Below, piece after piece: positions 51,370 to 61,094 of a DNA stretch of 64,000 bases; the first letter of the stretch is position 1, and each line of letters opens with the position of its first letter. The translations under genes and the position numbers were made by a program. This DNA is from Amycolatopsis methanolica 239. GTDB taxonomy: Bacteria > Actinomycetota > Actinomycetes > Mycobacteriales > Pseudonocardiaceae. Location of the stretch: assembly GCF_000739085.1 (NCBI RefSeq), contig NZ_CP009110.1, positions 1,674,001-1,738,000 on the forward strand, read 5' to 3'. The notes beneath the pieces were generated by a model, which saw only the letters and a list, made by a program, of their open reading frames with translations, had not been told where the DNA came from and ran no database searches.

Positions 51370-54132
51370 TTGGTAGCCACTCAGCACAGCCGATCCGGTT
51401 CGCGTCCGCAGGACGGTGGCCGGAGCGCGGAGATCGCCGCGGTCGAGCGCATGCTCGGCCAGGCCGCCGACTTCGAGCTGCGCGCGCCCGAGCTGGCGCT
51501 CGTACTCGGGGAGCGGGCGGCGGCCCTGGCCGAGACCGCCGGCGCCGAGGAGCTGTGGGTGCGTGGTGAGGGGCTCGCGGTGTCCGCGCGGGTTCGTCTC
51601 GGTCTGCGCGCGCCGACGGTGGGGCGTGCCGTGGCCGCTCTGCGTGCCGCCGAGGACACGGGGCAGACGACGCTCGCGGCGCAGCTGCGCACCGACCTCG
51701 CCGTGTGCGCCCGTAGCGTCGGCGCGCCGCTCACCGGGCTCGCGGCGTTGCGGCCGGTGCTGGACGCGTCCGGATTCGGCGGCGCGCGGAAGGCGGCGGT
51801 GCTCAGCCAGCTGGTGGCGTGTCTGGCGCAGTTCGGGCGCAAGCTGGAGCTCGACAAGACCCTCGCCGAGGCCGACCGGTTGTGCGGGGCGGACGACGAC
51901 CTCGACGGTGACGGGCGGCTGCTCGCGCGGTCGCTGCTGCGGGTCGCGGTGTCGGCGCACCGGCGGCGTCACGGCGACGTCATCGGCGCGGCCGACGCGG
52001 CGCGCACCGGGCTCGGCTTCCTCGAGCAGCTGGAGGACGCGCAACACGACGGTGGTGTCGTGCGGATCCGGCTGGTGCTCCAGCTCGTGTGCTCGCTGCT
52101 TGACCGCGGGGACGGCAGGAACGCGCTGGAGCTCGCGCAGTCGGTGCTCGACGAACCGGCGCGGGCCGCGTCCGTCGCCCCGGCGGGTTGGCTCCGGATG
52201 GCGATCGCGACCCGGGTCCTGCTGCCCTCCGGCAGTGTCGAGGCGGCCGCGCGCATGCTGCGGGATGCCGTGCACGCCACGGAACGGCACGAGTTGCACG
52301 CGTTGACCGCGCGCCTGTGGACCGAGCTGGCGCACGTGGAGGAGCGGCTCGGCCGTTACGCCGAAGCCATTGAGTGCCTGCAGCTGGCGCGGGCGGCCGA
52401 GCACATCCACGCGCGGGCCCGCCGTCAGGCGGTGGGATTGCTCGCCGGTGAGTTCGGCGGTGGCGGGCACGAGGTCGACCTGGACCGCGTGCTGGGGTCG
52501 GTGCCGGCGGGCGAGGCGGCGGGCGCTTCCGTTGCGGTCGCGCCGTTGTCGGTGCCCGAGCCGAAGGTTCCGGTCACCCGTGAGCCCAGCGCCGAGGTGA
52601 CGACCGGGAACGCGGACGCCCCGCGCCCCCGCGTGGCGGCCGAACAGGGCCGGAACAACAGCGAACGGTCGAGCTGGTCGCTGGCGCCCGAACCCGCCGA
52701 CAAGCAGCTGGCGGACGTCGCGAAGGCCTCCCGCGCCGAGGATGCGGCACGGGTTTCGCGGTGGGACGAGATCGGGGCCGGGTCGCGGTTCGAGGAGCCG
52801 GAGCGGCCCTCGCGGGCGGACGAGGTGGCACGGCCCGAGCGTGAGTCCGCGCGAGCGAAGGCGGACGAGAGCGCGGCGGTGGCGCGGCTTGAGCAGCGTG
52901 AGTCGGTGCGGGACCGGGCTGACGAGAGCGTGTCACGGCTGGAGCGGCGTGAGTCCGCGCGGAGCCGGGCTGGCGAGGAAGCGTCGCGGTTCGGGGCGCG
53001 TGAGGCGGTGCTCGCTGACGAAGCGGCGACGGCATCCCACGCTGAGCGGACCGATTCCTCGACGGGGCCTGACGAGGTCGCGGCGGTGTCGCGGTCCGAA
53101 CCGGCTTCTGGCGACGTGGTGCGGTACCGGCGGCCCGAGACGGCCGCGTCCGGCAAGCCGTCGGATCCCGAGCGGCGGGCCGGAGGGCGCCGGCGGGCGG
53201 AGGAGAAGCCGGACGGGCAACCGGCGGATGTCTCGCCCGACGAAGTCTCGTCCGAGATCGTGGCGATTTCCCGATCGGAGCGCGCTGACACGCGAGCGTC
53301 CCGGAAGACGCGGCACGATTCGGTGCACGGGTCGGTCGCGGCGCGGAGCGTGCTGGACCGGCTGGGGGTCAGCACCGGTGCGGGTGGCGGGCGCCGCCGC
53401 GCGCCCGGCGCCGGGGAGCCCGAGTCGGTTGGACGCCGCCGCGCCGAGGACGGTCCGAGCCGGGAATCCGCCGCGCGCGAAGCCGTCGGCGAGGACGTCC
53501 GTGGTGAGGCCGTCGATGCGGGCCGGGATTCCGCGGGACGAGTGGATGAGAGCGCGACCCTCGGCGGCGGCTTGGACGCGCGCCGCGAGTTCTCCGGACG
53601 CGATGATGCCACCCGGGAGGGCGTCGATTCGTCGAGCGAGTCGTGGTTGAGTGCGGATGCGGAGCCGGTCAGCCGGGCGGACCTCCCGCCGGCGGGGCGG
53701 GCCGAATCCGACGCCCGCAGTGAGAATGAGCCTGCGCCGAGCGTGCCGGTCATCGACAACTGGTTGCCGCGCTTGCGGCTGCCACCCTCGCTGGCGCCGT
53801 GGGACGACTCCGCCGACGCGGACAGCGAACTCGCGCCCAGCAACAGCACCTCGGAGACCCCGTTCACGAACGCGCCGGTGCTGCAGGACGACGGCCTCGG
53901 CGAGCCGTTCCGCACCGAGCTGACCGGCGTGCCGGACGACGACCTGCCGGAGGACGCCGGTCTCGCGGACCTGCTGGCCCGCGCGCTCGCCGAACACCAG
54001 GCGGGCACCGCGAGCGCGGCGGCGCTGGTGAAGCGACTCGGCAACCAATCGTCCTCCGAGCCGCGGCCCGTCAACGGCCACGGACGCAACGGCAGCGAGC
54101 CCGGAAACGGCCGCCACCGCGGCGACCGCTGA
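51370..54132 (+). CDS. Large protein of unknown function: helical TPR-like N-terminus, charged disordered C-terminus
   Basis: A ~920-residue protein I do not recognise. Residues ~10-375 are Ala/Leu-rich helices arranged like TPR repeats (MLGQAADFELRAPELALVLG, L-R-A-A-E-D-T-G-Q-T-T-L-A-A-Q-L, L-W-T-E-L-A-H-V-E-E-R-L-G-R-Y). From ~400 on it is highly charged and disordered. At ~491-546 three tandem ~17-19-residue repeats occur, beginning RESARAKADES, RESVRDRADES and RESARSRAGEE. The final ~150 residues regain order (VIDNWLPRLRLPPSLAPWDD) and end L-A-D-L-L-A-R-A-L-A-E-H-Q. TTG 51370 has GGAG five bases upstream; GTG 51331 is an alternative. It sits between ettA and gdh, which are neighbours in mycobacteria. 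Confidence 0.75.
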   Translation: MVATQHSRSGSRPQDGGRSAEIAAVERMLGQAADFELRAPELALVLGERAAALAETAGAEELWVRGEGLAVSARVRLGLRAPTVGRAVAALRAAEDTGQTTLAAQLRTDLAVCARSVGAPLTGLAALRPVLDASGFGGARKAAVLSQLVACLAQFGRKLELDKTLAEADRLCGADDDLDGDGRLLARSLLRVAVSAHRRRHGDVIGAADAARTGLGFLEQLEDAQHDGGVVRIRLVLQLVCSLLDRGDGRNALELAQSVLDEPARAASVAPAGWLRMAIATRVLLPSGSVEAAARMLRDAVHATERHELHALTARLWTELAHVEERLGRYAEAIECLQLARAAEHIHARARRQAVGLLAGEFGGGGHEVDLDRVLGSVPAGEAAGASVAVAPLSVPEPKVPVTREPSAEVTTGNADAPRPRVAAEQGRNNSERSSWSLAPEPADKQLADVAKASRAEDAARVSRWDEIGAGSRFEEPERPSRADEVARPERESARAKADESAAVARLEQRESVRDRADESVSRLERRESARSRAGEEASRFGAREAVLADEAATASHAERTDSSTGPDEVAAVSRSEPASGDVVRYRRPETAASGKPSDPERRAGGRRRAEEKPDGQPADVSPDEVSSEIVAISRSERADTRASRKTRHDSVHGSVAARSVLDRLGVSTGAGGGRRRAPGAGEPESVGRRRAEDGPSRESAAREAVGEDVRGEAVDAGRDSAGRVDESATLGGGLDARREFSGRDDATREGVDSSSESWLSADAEPVSRADLPPAGRAESDARSENEPAPSVPVIDNWLPRLRLPPSLAPWDDSADADSELAPSNSTSETPFTNAPVLQDDGLGEPFRTELTGVPDDDLPEDAGLADLLARALAEHQAGTASAAALVKRLGNQSSSEPRPVNGHGRNGSEPGNGRHRGDR

Positions 54133-55028
54133 ACTCCCAAGCCGGGTTGTCGGCGCCGGGCGTGGCAGGCGGCGGTGACCGCTGAGGTCCCTGGCCAGGC
54201 TGTCGACGGCGGGTGTGGGAGGCAGCTTGCTGCGTGGTTGCCGTGTTGCCGTGCTGGTGGTCCCTCCCGGGGTGCAGCCGGGGTGGGGGCGTCGGTGAGG
54301 CTCCGGTGGTGTGGGGCCGGGGAGCGGCGGTGGAATTCGCCGCAGGCCGCGGCCGCGGTGGGATTCGCGGCGGTGTGCGGCGCGGGTCGCTCGCGGCCGG
54401 TGGTTCCCGAGCCTGGTGGGGCGGAGTGCGGGTGCGGTGCTTGTGGGTTGGTGAGATGTCGGCGGCTGACAGCCTGGGCGGCTGGTGCTGGGAGTTGGTG
54501 CTGCGGCTGGCAGGCTGGATGGCTGGTGCTTGGAGCTGGTGCTGGCGGTTGGCGGCTTGGGTGGCTGGGCCGGCGGCTGGAGCAGCGGCTGACAGCCTGG
54601 GCGGCTGGTGCTGGCGGCTGGTGCAAGGTCTGGCAGCGTGGGCGACTGGTGCTGGCGGTCGTAGCAGCGGCTGGGCGGCTGGGTGCAGCGGCTGGCGGCC
54701 GCGGGCACCGGGCGGCGGTGCATCTCGCGGAGGCTGCCGCGTGCCACCGGGTGGGGGCCGGGGCGGCGCTGCGTCCGCGGAGGTTTGCCGCGTTGGCAGC
54801 CGGGGCAGTCGCGGTGATGGACTGAGGCGGCCGGTGGTCCCGCCGGGCCGCCTGCATCCGGGTGCCTGAGGCGCGATACAGCACCTCCAGAACCCAGCGC
54901 CGTTCTGCCTCGATTGTGCATCGATTCAACAATCCGACGGTCGGGCGTCAGCAGGTTTTACGAGCTGGTTATGGTGGTGTTCGTTCAGCGTCACGCGCGC
55001 GATCAGACTCGGTGGAGAGTTGCCTGAG
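54133..55028. repeat. Second G-rich repeat tract and gap before gdh
   Basis: From ~54420 to ~54740 the plus strand is built of GGCTGGTGCTGG and GGCGGCTGG words. It includes a perfect 29-base direct repeat (54463-54491 and 54586-54614) that begins CGGCTGACAGCCTGGGCGGC. Frames across it encode Gly/Ala/Trp/Leu low complexity on one strand and Gln/Pro/Ala on the other, with no reliable start, so I call no gene. From 54870 to 55028 the sequence is less G-rich and presumably holds the gdh promoter. GGTGGAG at 55011-55017 is the likely ribosome site. Confidence 0.65.
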
Positions 55029-58000
55029 ATGAGCTCGACGAGAGTGTCCGTCCGCCCCGGAACCGCGACCGGAACCGACCGCCTACGACCCGCCAGCCCG
55101 GAGCAGATCCGGGACGAGCTGATCGAAGCCGCGGCCCGGCACGCTCCCGACATCGCCGACCTCATCCGCCTCTACTACCGCCACATCCCCGCCGACGAGA
55201 TCCTCGGCGACGACCCCGTGGACCTCGTCGGCGCCGTCCGGTCCCACCAGGAGTTCGCCCGCAACCGCATGCCGGGGCGGCCCGCCGTCCGGCTGCTGAA
55301 CCCGACCACCGCCGAGGACGGCTGGACCCGCGACGCCACCGTGGTCCAGATCGTCACCGACGACATGCCTTACCTGGTCGACTCGATCACCGCCAAGCTC
55401 GCCCGCGACGGCGTCCAGGTCCAGCGCCTCGTGCACCCGATCGTCGCCGTCACGCGGGACATCACCGGCGAGCTCGTCAAGGTCCACCCGGCCGCCGACG
55501 TCGCCAACCCGCCCGAGGGCGCGATGGTCGAATCCTGGATGTACGTCGAGATCGACCTCATCACCGACCACAACCGCGCCCGCGAGCTGGACACCCACCT
55601 CGCCTCCGTGCTCGGCGACGTCCGCGAGGTCGTCGAGGACACCGACAAGATGATCCAGGCCGCGGAAAGCCTCGCGGCCGAGCTCGACGCCACCCCGCCG
55701 CCCCTGCCCTCCGACGAGGTCGCCGAGGGCGCGAACCTGCTGCGCTGGCTCGCCGACGGCCACTTCATGTTCCTCGGCTACCGCCGCTACGAACTGGTCG
55801 AGGACCCCGACCCCGGCACCGACGAACCCGCCCTGCGCGCCGTCCTCGCGTCCGGGCTCGGCGTCCTCCGCCAGGACAGTCTCGCCGCGCGCAGCCTCAC
55901 CGCCGGCCCCGACACGGCCGCCACCGCCCTCGCCCCGCATCTGCTCGTCCTCACGCAGGCCAGCGCACCGTCCACTGTGAACCGTCCGGTTTACCCGTAC
56001 TACGTGGGCGTCAAGACGTTCGACGAGCGCGGCAACGTCACCGGCGAGCACCGGTTCCTCGGCATGTTCACCACCTCCGCCCTGCACGAGGACGTCCTTG
56101 ACGTCCCGGTCGTCTCGCGCAAGGTGTGCGAGGTCATCCACCGCGCCGGCTTCCCGATGGAGTCCTACTCCGGCCAGCGCATGCTGGAGGTCCTGCAGAA
56201 CTGGCCGCGCGCCGACCTGTTCTCCGCCGACCTCGACTCGCTCTACTCGACCGCCATCGGCGCGATCACGCTGTCCGACCGGCGCCGTCTGCGGCTGTTC
56301 CTGCGTCGCGACACCTTCGGCCGCTTCTACTCGTGCCTGGTGTTCCTGCCGCGCGACCGCTACACGACCCGGTCCCGCCTGGCGATGCAGGAGGTGCTGC
56401 TCGCCGAACTTGAGGGCACCCACCTCGAGTACGGCACGCGCGTCGGGGAGACCGCGCTTGCCCAGGTGCACTTCACCGTCCACACCGACCCGGCCACGCG
56501 CGTCGAGCCGGACGTGCTGCGCATCCAGGAACGGCTCAACGCCGCGGTGCGCAACTGGGACGACCTGATGGTCGAGGCGATCCTGGCCGAGCGGCGCGAG
56601 CGGGCCGGCGAGGTCGCCCGCACCACCGCCACCCTCGGCGAGGAGTCGGCCGGTGAGCTGGGCCAGCGCTACTCGGGCATCTTCCCGGAGGCGTACAAGG
56701 AGGACTTCACCGCCGTCGAGGCGCTCGCCGACCTGCGCAAGCTGGAAGGCCTGACCGGCCCCGACGACCTGGCGATGTCGTTCTACACGCCGGACGGCGC
56801 GGAGCCGGGGGAGCGGCGGTTCAAGCTCTACCTGCTCGGCGAGGGCGTCACGCTGTCGGCCGTGCTGCCGGTGCTGCAGCGGATGGGCCTGGAGGTCGTC
56901 GACGAGCGGCCCTACGAGCTGCGCCGCTGGGACGGCACCCGCTCCTGGGTCTACGACTTCGGCCTGCGCATCGGTCTCACCGACCTCGGCGACGCCGAGC
57001 GCGACCTGCGCGAACGCTTCCAGGACGCGTTCGCCGCCGCCTGGCGGGGCGACTGCGAGATCGACGACTTCAACGCCCTCGTGCTGCGCGCCGGGCTGAC
57101 CTGGCGCCAGGCCGCGGTGCTGCGCGCCTACTCGCGCTACCTGCGCCAGGCAGGCACGCCGTACTCGCAGGAGTACATCCAGCGCGCCGTCCTCGCGCAC
57201 ACCGACATCGCCAAGGCGCTGGTGAAGCTGTTCGAGCACCGCTTCGACCTGGCCACGAACCCGGATGCCGACGAGCAGACCGAGGCGCTGGTCGGCGAGA
57301 TCTCGGCGATGATCGACGCCGTCACCAGCCTGGACGAGGACCGCATCCTGCGGCGCCTGCTGTCGGTCATCTGCGCCACGCTGCGCACCAACTACCGGGT
57401 CACCGACGCCGACGGCCGCCCCCGCCCGTACCTGGCGCTCAAGCTCGACCCGCAGAGCGTGCCGGACCTGCCGGAGCCGCGGCCGCGGTTCGAGATCTTC
57501 GTGTACTCGCCGCGCGTCGAGGGCGTGCACCTGCGGTTTGGCTCGGTCGCGCGCGGTGGCCTGCGCTGGTCCGACCGCCGGGAGGACTTCCGCACCGAGA
57601 TCCTGGGCCTGGTCAAGGCGCAGGCGGTGAAGAACGCCGTCATCGTGCCGGTCGGCGCGAAGGGCGGGTTCGTCGTCAAGCGCCCGCCCGCCCCGACCGG
57701 CGACCCGGGCGTGGACCGCGACGCGCACCTGGCCGAGGGCATCGCCTGCTACCGCATGTTCATCTCGGGCCTGCTCGACCTCACCGACAACCTCGTCGAG
57801 GGCCGCACGGTCCCGGCGAAGGACGTCGTGCGCTACGACGGCGACGACAACTACCTCGTCGTCGCGGCGGACAAGGGCACCGCCACGTTCTCCGACATCG
57901 CCAACGAGGTGTCCGCGTCCTACGGCTTCTGGCTGGGCGACGCCTTCGCCTCCGGCGGCTCGGTCGGCTACGACCACAAGGCCATGGGCATCACCGCGCG

Positions 58001-59990
58001 CGGCGCGTGGGAGAGTGTCAAGCGGCACTTCCGCGAGCTGGGCGTGGATACCCAGAGCCAGGACTTCACGGTCGTCGGCATCGGCGACATGGCGGGTGAC
58101 GTGTTCGGCAACGGCATGCTGCTGTCCGAGCACATCCGGCTGGTGGCGGCGTTCAACCACATGCACGTCTTCCTCGACCCGAACCCGGACGCGGCGGCGT
58201 CGTTCCGCGAGCGCAAGCGCCTGTTCGAGCTGCCGCGCTCGTCGTGGGAGGACTACGACCGCTCGCTGATCAGCGAGGGCGGCGGCGTCTTCTCCCGCAG
58301 CGCCAAGACGATCCCGGTCTCGCCGCAGGTGCGGCAGGCGCTCGGCCTCGCCGACGACGTCACGCAGCTCGCCCCGGCCGACCTGATCCGGGCGATCCTG
58401 CTGGCGCCGGTGGACCTGCTGTGGAACGGCGGCATCGGCACCTACGTCAAGGCCGAGACCGAAAGCCACGCCGACGCCGGGGACAAGGCCAACGACGCGG
58501 TCCGCGTCAACGGCAACCAGCTGCGGGTGAAGGTGGTCGGCGAGGGCGGCAACCTGGGCCTGACCCAGCGCGGCCGCATCGAGTTCGCCCGCGCCGGCGG
58601 CAAGATCAACACCGATGCGCTGGACAACTCCGCCGGGGTGGACTGCTCCGACCACGAGGTCAACATCAAGATCCTGCTCGACCACCTGGTCAGCAGCGGC
58701 GCACTGGACCGCGAGCAGCGCAATGAGCTGCTGCACCAGATGACCGACGAGGTCGGCCGCCTGGTGCTGGCGGACAACTACCACCAGAACGCCGTGCTCG
58801 GCGTGAGCCGGGCGCACGCGCCGCAGATGCTGCCCGTGCATGCCCGGCTGGTCGCGAACCTGGAGAAGGCCGGGGCGCTGGACCGCAAGCTGGAGGCGCT
58901 GCCGAGCAAACAGCAGTTCCAGGCGCTGGAGAAGGCGGGCGACGGCCTCACCTCGCCGGAGCTGGCGACGCTGCTCGCGCACGTGAAGCTGGAGCTGAAG
59001 GACGAGCTGCTGGCCAGCGACCTGCCGGACGCGGAGGTGTTCGCCCGGCGGCTGCCCGAGTACTTCCCGGAGCCGCTGCGCGAACGGTTCGCCGACCGCA
59101 TCGGCGAGCACCCGCTGCGCCGCCAGATCATCACGACGCTGCTGGTCAACGAGGTCGTCGACGGCGCGGGCGTGTCCTACGCCTACCGCCTGGCGGAGGA
59201 GATGAACGCGACCGCGACCGACGCGGTGCGCGCGTACACGATCGTCACGCGCGTGTTCAACCTCAACGCCCTGTGGGACGACATCAACGCGCTCGACAAC
59301 GCGGTGCCCACCGAGGTCCAGGACGAGATGATGCTGGAGTCGCGGCGGTTGCTGGACCGGGCCGCACGCTGGTTCCTCGCCAACCGGCCGCAGCCGCTGG
59401 CCGTCGGGGCGGAGATCTCGCGCTTCGGGCCGGTCGTCGCCGAGCTGGCGCCGAAGGTCGACACCCTGCTGCGCGGTCGCGAGGCGGAGGCGGTGCGCGA
59501 GCAGGCCGACCGCTACGCCGAAGCCGGCGTGCCGCGTGAGCTGGCGCTGCGGGTCGCGGGCCTGCTCGACGCCTACGGGCTACTCGACGTCGTAGAGGTG
59601 GCCGAGCTGGCGGTGCGCGAGGCCGGGGTGGACGCGGAGCGCAGCCCGGAGGAGGCGTCGCAGCTGTACTACGCGCTGTCCGCGCACCTGGACGTCGACC
59701 GGCTGCTCACCTCGATCAGCGCGTTGGAGCGGGGCAACCGCTGGCACGCGCTGGCGCGGCTGTCGCTGCGGGACGACGTGTATTCGTCGTTGCGGGCGAT
59801 CACGCTGGACGCGTTGCGGCACAGCGATCCGGAAGACGACACCGACGAGAAGATCGCCCAGTGGGAGAAGACGAACGCCTCTCGCCTGGCGCGGGCGCGG
59901 GTCGCACTCGACGAGATCAACCAGTCGGGCCGGCTCGACCTGGCGACGCTGTCGGTCGCCGCGCGCCAGCTGCGGAGCACGGTGAGGTAG
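55029..59990 (+). CDS. gdh: NAD-specific glutamate dehydrogenase, large (180 kDa) class
   Basis: Oxidises glutamate to 2-oxoglutarate and ammonia with NAD; in actinobacteria it is regulated by amino acids and by GarA-type proteins. The 1653-residue protein has a long N-terminal regulatory part (ACT-like segments, residues ~1-700) and a catalytic core at ~720-1250 with RGGLRWSDRREDFRTEILGL, Q-A-V-K-N-A-V-I-V-P-V-G-A-K-G-G-F-V (substrate Lys), IGDMAGDVFGNGMLLSEHIR, DLLWNGGIGTYVKAETESHA and VVGEGGNLGLTQRGRIEFA. A ~400-residue C-terminal helical domain follows. ATG 55029 is preferred to the TTG at 55020, which is too close to the GGAG. Equivalent to Rv2476c. Confidence 0.96.
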   Translation: MSSTRVSVRPGTATGTDRLRPASPEQIRDELIEAAARHAPDIADLIRLYYRHIPADEILGDDPVDLVGAVRSHQEFARNRMPGRPAVRLLNPTTAEDGWTRDATVVQIVTDDMPYLVDSITAKLARDGVQVQRLVHPIVAVTRDITGELVKVHPAADVANPPEGAMVESWMYVEIDLITDHNRARELDTHLASVLGDVREVVEDTDKMIQAAESLAAELDATPPPLPSDEVAEGANLLRWLADGHFMFLGYRRYELVEDPDPGTDEPALRAVLASGLGVLRQDSLAARSLTAGPDTAATALAPHLLVLTQASAPSTVNRPVYPYYVGVKTFDERGNVTGEHRFLGMFTTSALHEDVLDVPVVSRKVCEVIHRAGFPMESYSGQRMLEVLQNWPRADLFSADLDSLYSTAIGAITLSDRRRLRLFLRRDTFGRFYSCLVFLPRDRYTTRSRLAMQEVLLAELEGTHLEYGTRVGETALAQVHFTVHTDPATRVEPDVLRIQERLNAAVRNWDDLMVEAILAERRERAGEVARTTATLGEESAGELGQRYSGIFPEAYKEDFTAVEALADLRKLEGLTGPDDLAMSFYTPDGAEPGERRFKLYLLGEGVTLSAVLPVLQRMGLEVVDERPYELRRWDGTRSWVYDFGLRIGLTDLGDAERDLRERFQDAFAAAWRGDCEIDDFNALVLRAGLTWRQAAVLRAYSRYLRQAGTPYSQEYIQRAVLAHTDIAKALVKLFEHRFDLATNPDADEQTEALVGEISAMIDAVTSLDEDRILRRLLSVICATLRTNYRVTDADGRPRPYLALKLDPQSVPDLPEPRPRFEIFVYSPRVEGVHLRFGSVARGGLRWSDRREDFRTEILGLVKAQAVKNAVIVPVGAKGGFVVKRPPAPTGDPGVDRDAHLAEGIACYRMFISGLLDLTDNLVEGRTVPAKDVVRYDGDDNYLVVAADKGTATFSDIANEVSASYGFWLGDAFASGGSVGYDHKAMGITARGAWESVKRHFRELGVDTQSQDFTVVGIGDMAGDVFGNGMLLSEHIRLVAAFNHMHVFLDPNPDAAASFRERKRLFELPRSSWEDYDRSLISEGGGVFSRSAKTIPVSPQVRQALGLADDVTQLAPADLIRAILLAPVDLLWNGGIGTYVKAETESHADAGDKANDAVRVNGNQLRVKVVGEGGNLGLTQRGRIEFARAGGKINTDALDNSAGVDCSDHEVNIKILLDHLVSSGALDREQRNELLHQMTDEVGRLVLADNYHQNAVLGVSRAHAPQMLPVHARLVANLEKAGALDRKLEALPSKQQFQALEKAGDGLTSPELATLLAHVKLELKDELLASDLPDAEVFARRLPEYFPEPLRERFADRIGEHPLRRQIITTLLVNEVVDGAGVSYAYRLAEEMNATATDAVRAYTIVTRVFNLNALWDDINALDNAVPTEVQDEMMLESRRLLDRAARWFLANRPQPLAVGAEISRFGPVVAELAPKVDTLLRGREAEAVREQADRYAEAGVPRELALRVAGLLDAYGLLDVVEVAELAVREAGVDAERSPEEASQLYYALSAHLDVDRLLTSISALERGNRWHALARLSLRDDVYSSLRAITLDALRHSDPEDDTDEKIAQWEKTNASRLARARVALDEINQSGRLDLATLSVAARQLRSTVR

Positions 59991-60000
59991 GAATATCGGG

Positions 60001-60423
60001 GTGTACGTAGCGAAGGTGCGGCCCCGCTGGTCGGACATGGACGTGTTCGGGCACGTCAACCACGCGAACATGGTGACGTTGCTCGAAGAGGCACGCGTGC
60101 CGTTGTTGTTCGACGAAGCGGGCCGCGCCGGGCTCGCGGAGTTCGCGAAGGGCATGGTCGTCGTGAAGCTGGCCGTGCACTACCGCGCCCCGGTCGTGGT
60201 CGACGGGCAGGAGATCCGGGTGGAGATCTCGTTGCAGGACCTCAAGTTCGCGTCGCTCACCCTGGCCTACCGGGTGCACGACGGTCCGGACGCGGAGTCG
60301 CCCGTCGCGGTCACCGCGGAGACTGTCCTGGCTCCCTACGACGTCACCACAAACCGTCCGCGCCGCCTGACCGCGGAGGAGCGGGCGTTCCTGCAGACGA
60401 GGCTGACGGAGGCGGGCGCGTGA
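60001..60423 (+). CDS. Acyl-CoA thioesterase, 4-hydroxybenzoyl-CoA thioesterase fold
   Basis: A 140-residue hot-dog-fold thioesterase: VRPRWSDMDVFGHVNHANMV with the family Asp and the D-x-x-G-H-V-N-x-x motif, LLEEARVPLLFDEAG, V-H-Y-R-A-P-V-V-V-D-G-Q-E. It cleaves acyl-CoA thioesters of unknown chain length. GTG start 10 bases after gdh; the stop overlaps the next GTG by four bases (GTGA). Corresponds to Rv2475c by position, so it is probably in the gdh operon. Confidence 0.9.
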   Translation: MYVAKVRPRWSDMDVFGHVNHANMVTLLEEARVPLLFDEAGRAGLAEFAKGMVVVKLAVHYRAPVVVDGQEIRVEISLQDLKFASLTLAYRVHDGPDAESPVAVTAETVLAPYDVTTNRPRRLTAEERAFLQTRLTEAGA

Positions 60424-61055
60424 CCGAGCTGCGCATCCCGGACCGGGGCGACCGCGAGACGCTCGGGGCCTTCGTGGCCAGGGCGGTGCGGTTGGACGGC
60501 CAGGCCGCGGTGCGGCTGCGCAACCGCGGTGGCGGCATCGTCGAGGCCTGGGTGTCCACCCCGTTCGACTGCCTCGCGACCCGCGCCGTGCATGGCGAGG
60601 TCGAGCCGGGCGACGTGACGGTGTCCGGCAACGAGTTGCTGGCCGCCCTCACCGTGGCCGGCGGCGAGCGGATGGACCCCGGCCCGCCGCGGGACCTGCT
60701 CTGGCACGGCGAGCTGCCGGCCTCCGGGCCCTGGCAGCTGGTCGACGAGCTGCCGACCAGGGTGATCAGCGAACTCACCGACCGGGGTGTCGCCCTGGCC
60801 CGCGAGAACGCCGGCCCGCACGGTAACCCGCCGGCGTCGCTGATGGACCAGGCGGTCGTGACGGTCAGCGAGGGCGGCGTCGAGGTCAAGGTCCAGATGC
60901 GGTGCCTGTTCGCCCTGTCCGGGATGGGTTTCTTCGATTCGTCCATCCCGGACGACATCATCCGCGTGACAGCCACGAACTCGTGGATGCGCCTGGACGC
61001 CAGGTACGGCGCGGTGGTCCGGCGGCGGCATGCGCTGCTGCCCCTGCTGTTCTGA
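60420..61055 (+). CDS. Conserved actinobacterial protein of unknown function (Rv2474c-like)
   Basis: A 211-residue soluble protein without a known domain. Notable segments are LGAFVARAVRLDGQAAVRLR, VEAWVSTPFDCLATRAVHGE and the C-terminal WMRLDARYGAVVRRRHALLP. It is translationally coupled to the thioesterase by a GTGA overlap and lies in the same place as Rv2474c in M. tuberculosis, so a joint role with gdh or the thioesterase is likely but unknown. Confidence 0.8.
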   Translation: MTELRIPDRGDRETLGAFVARAVRLDGQAAVRLRNRGGGIVEAWVSTPFDCLATRAVHGEVEPGDVTVSGNELLAALTVAGGERMDPGPPRDLLWHGELPASGPWQLVDELPTRVISELTDRGVALARENAGPHGNPPASLMDQAVVTVSEGGVEVKVQMRCLFALSGMGFFDSSIPDDIIRVTATNSWMRLDARYGAVVRRRHALLPLLF

Positions 61056-61081
61056 CTTGCGCTGGAGCTGCTCCAGGTCGC

Positions 61082-61094
61082 TAGTGTCGCGGCC
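61082..61094 (+). promoter_or_regulatory. -10 element of the LLM oxidoreductase gene (leaderless)
   Basis: TAGTGT at 61082-61087 fits TAnnnT and ends seven bases before ATG 61095. Confidence 0.5.

Noticed and set aside
54175..54869. Two overlapping ~216-codon plus-strand frames in the second repeat tract
   Set aside because: Gly/Ala/Trp/Cys low complexity produced by the repeats; two frames are open at once, which argues against either.
52425..54932. 835-codon minus-strand frame rich in Ser/Pro/Arg
   Set aside because: Antisense of the disordered half of the 51.4-54.1 kb gene and of the repeat tract; low complexity only.
55083..59111. 1342-codon open frame on the minus strand
   Set aside because: It is antisense to the catalytic and regulatory core of gdh, Val/Leu/Arg/Asp-rich as expected from reversed GC-rich codons, and shows no domain.
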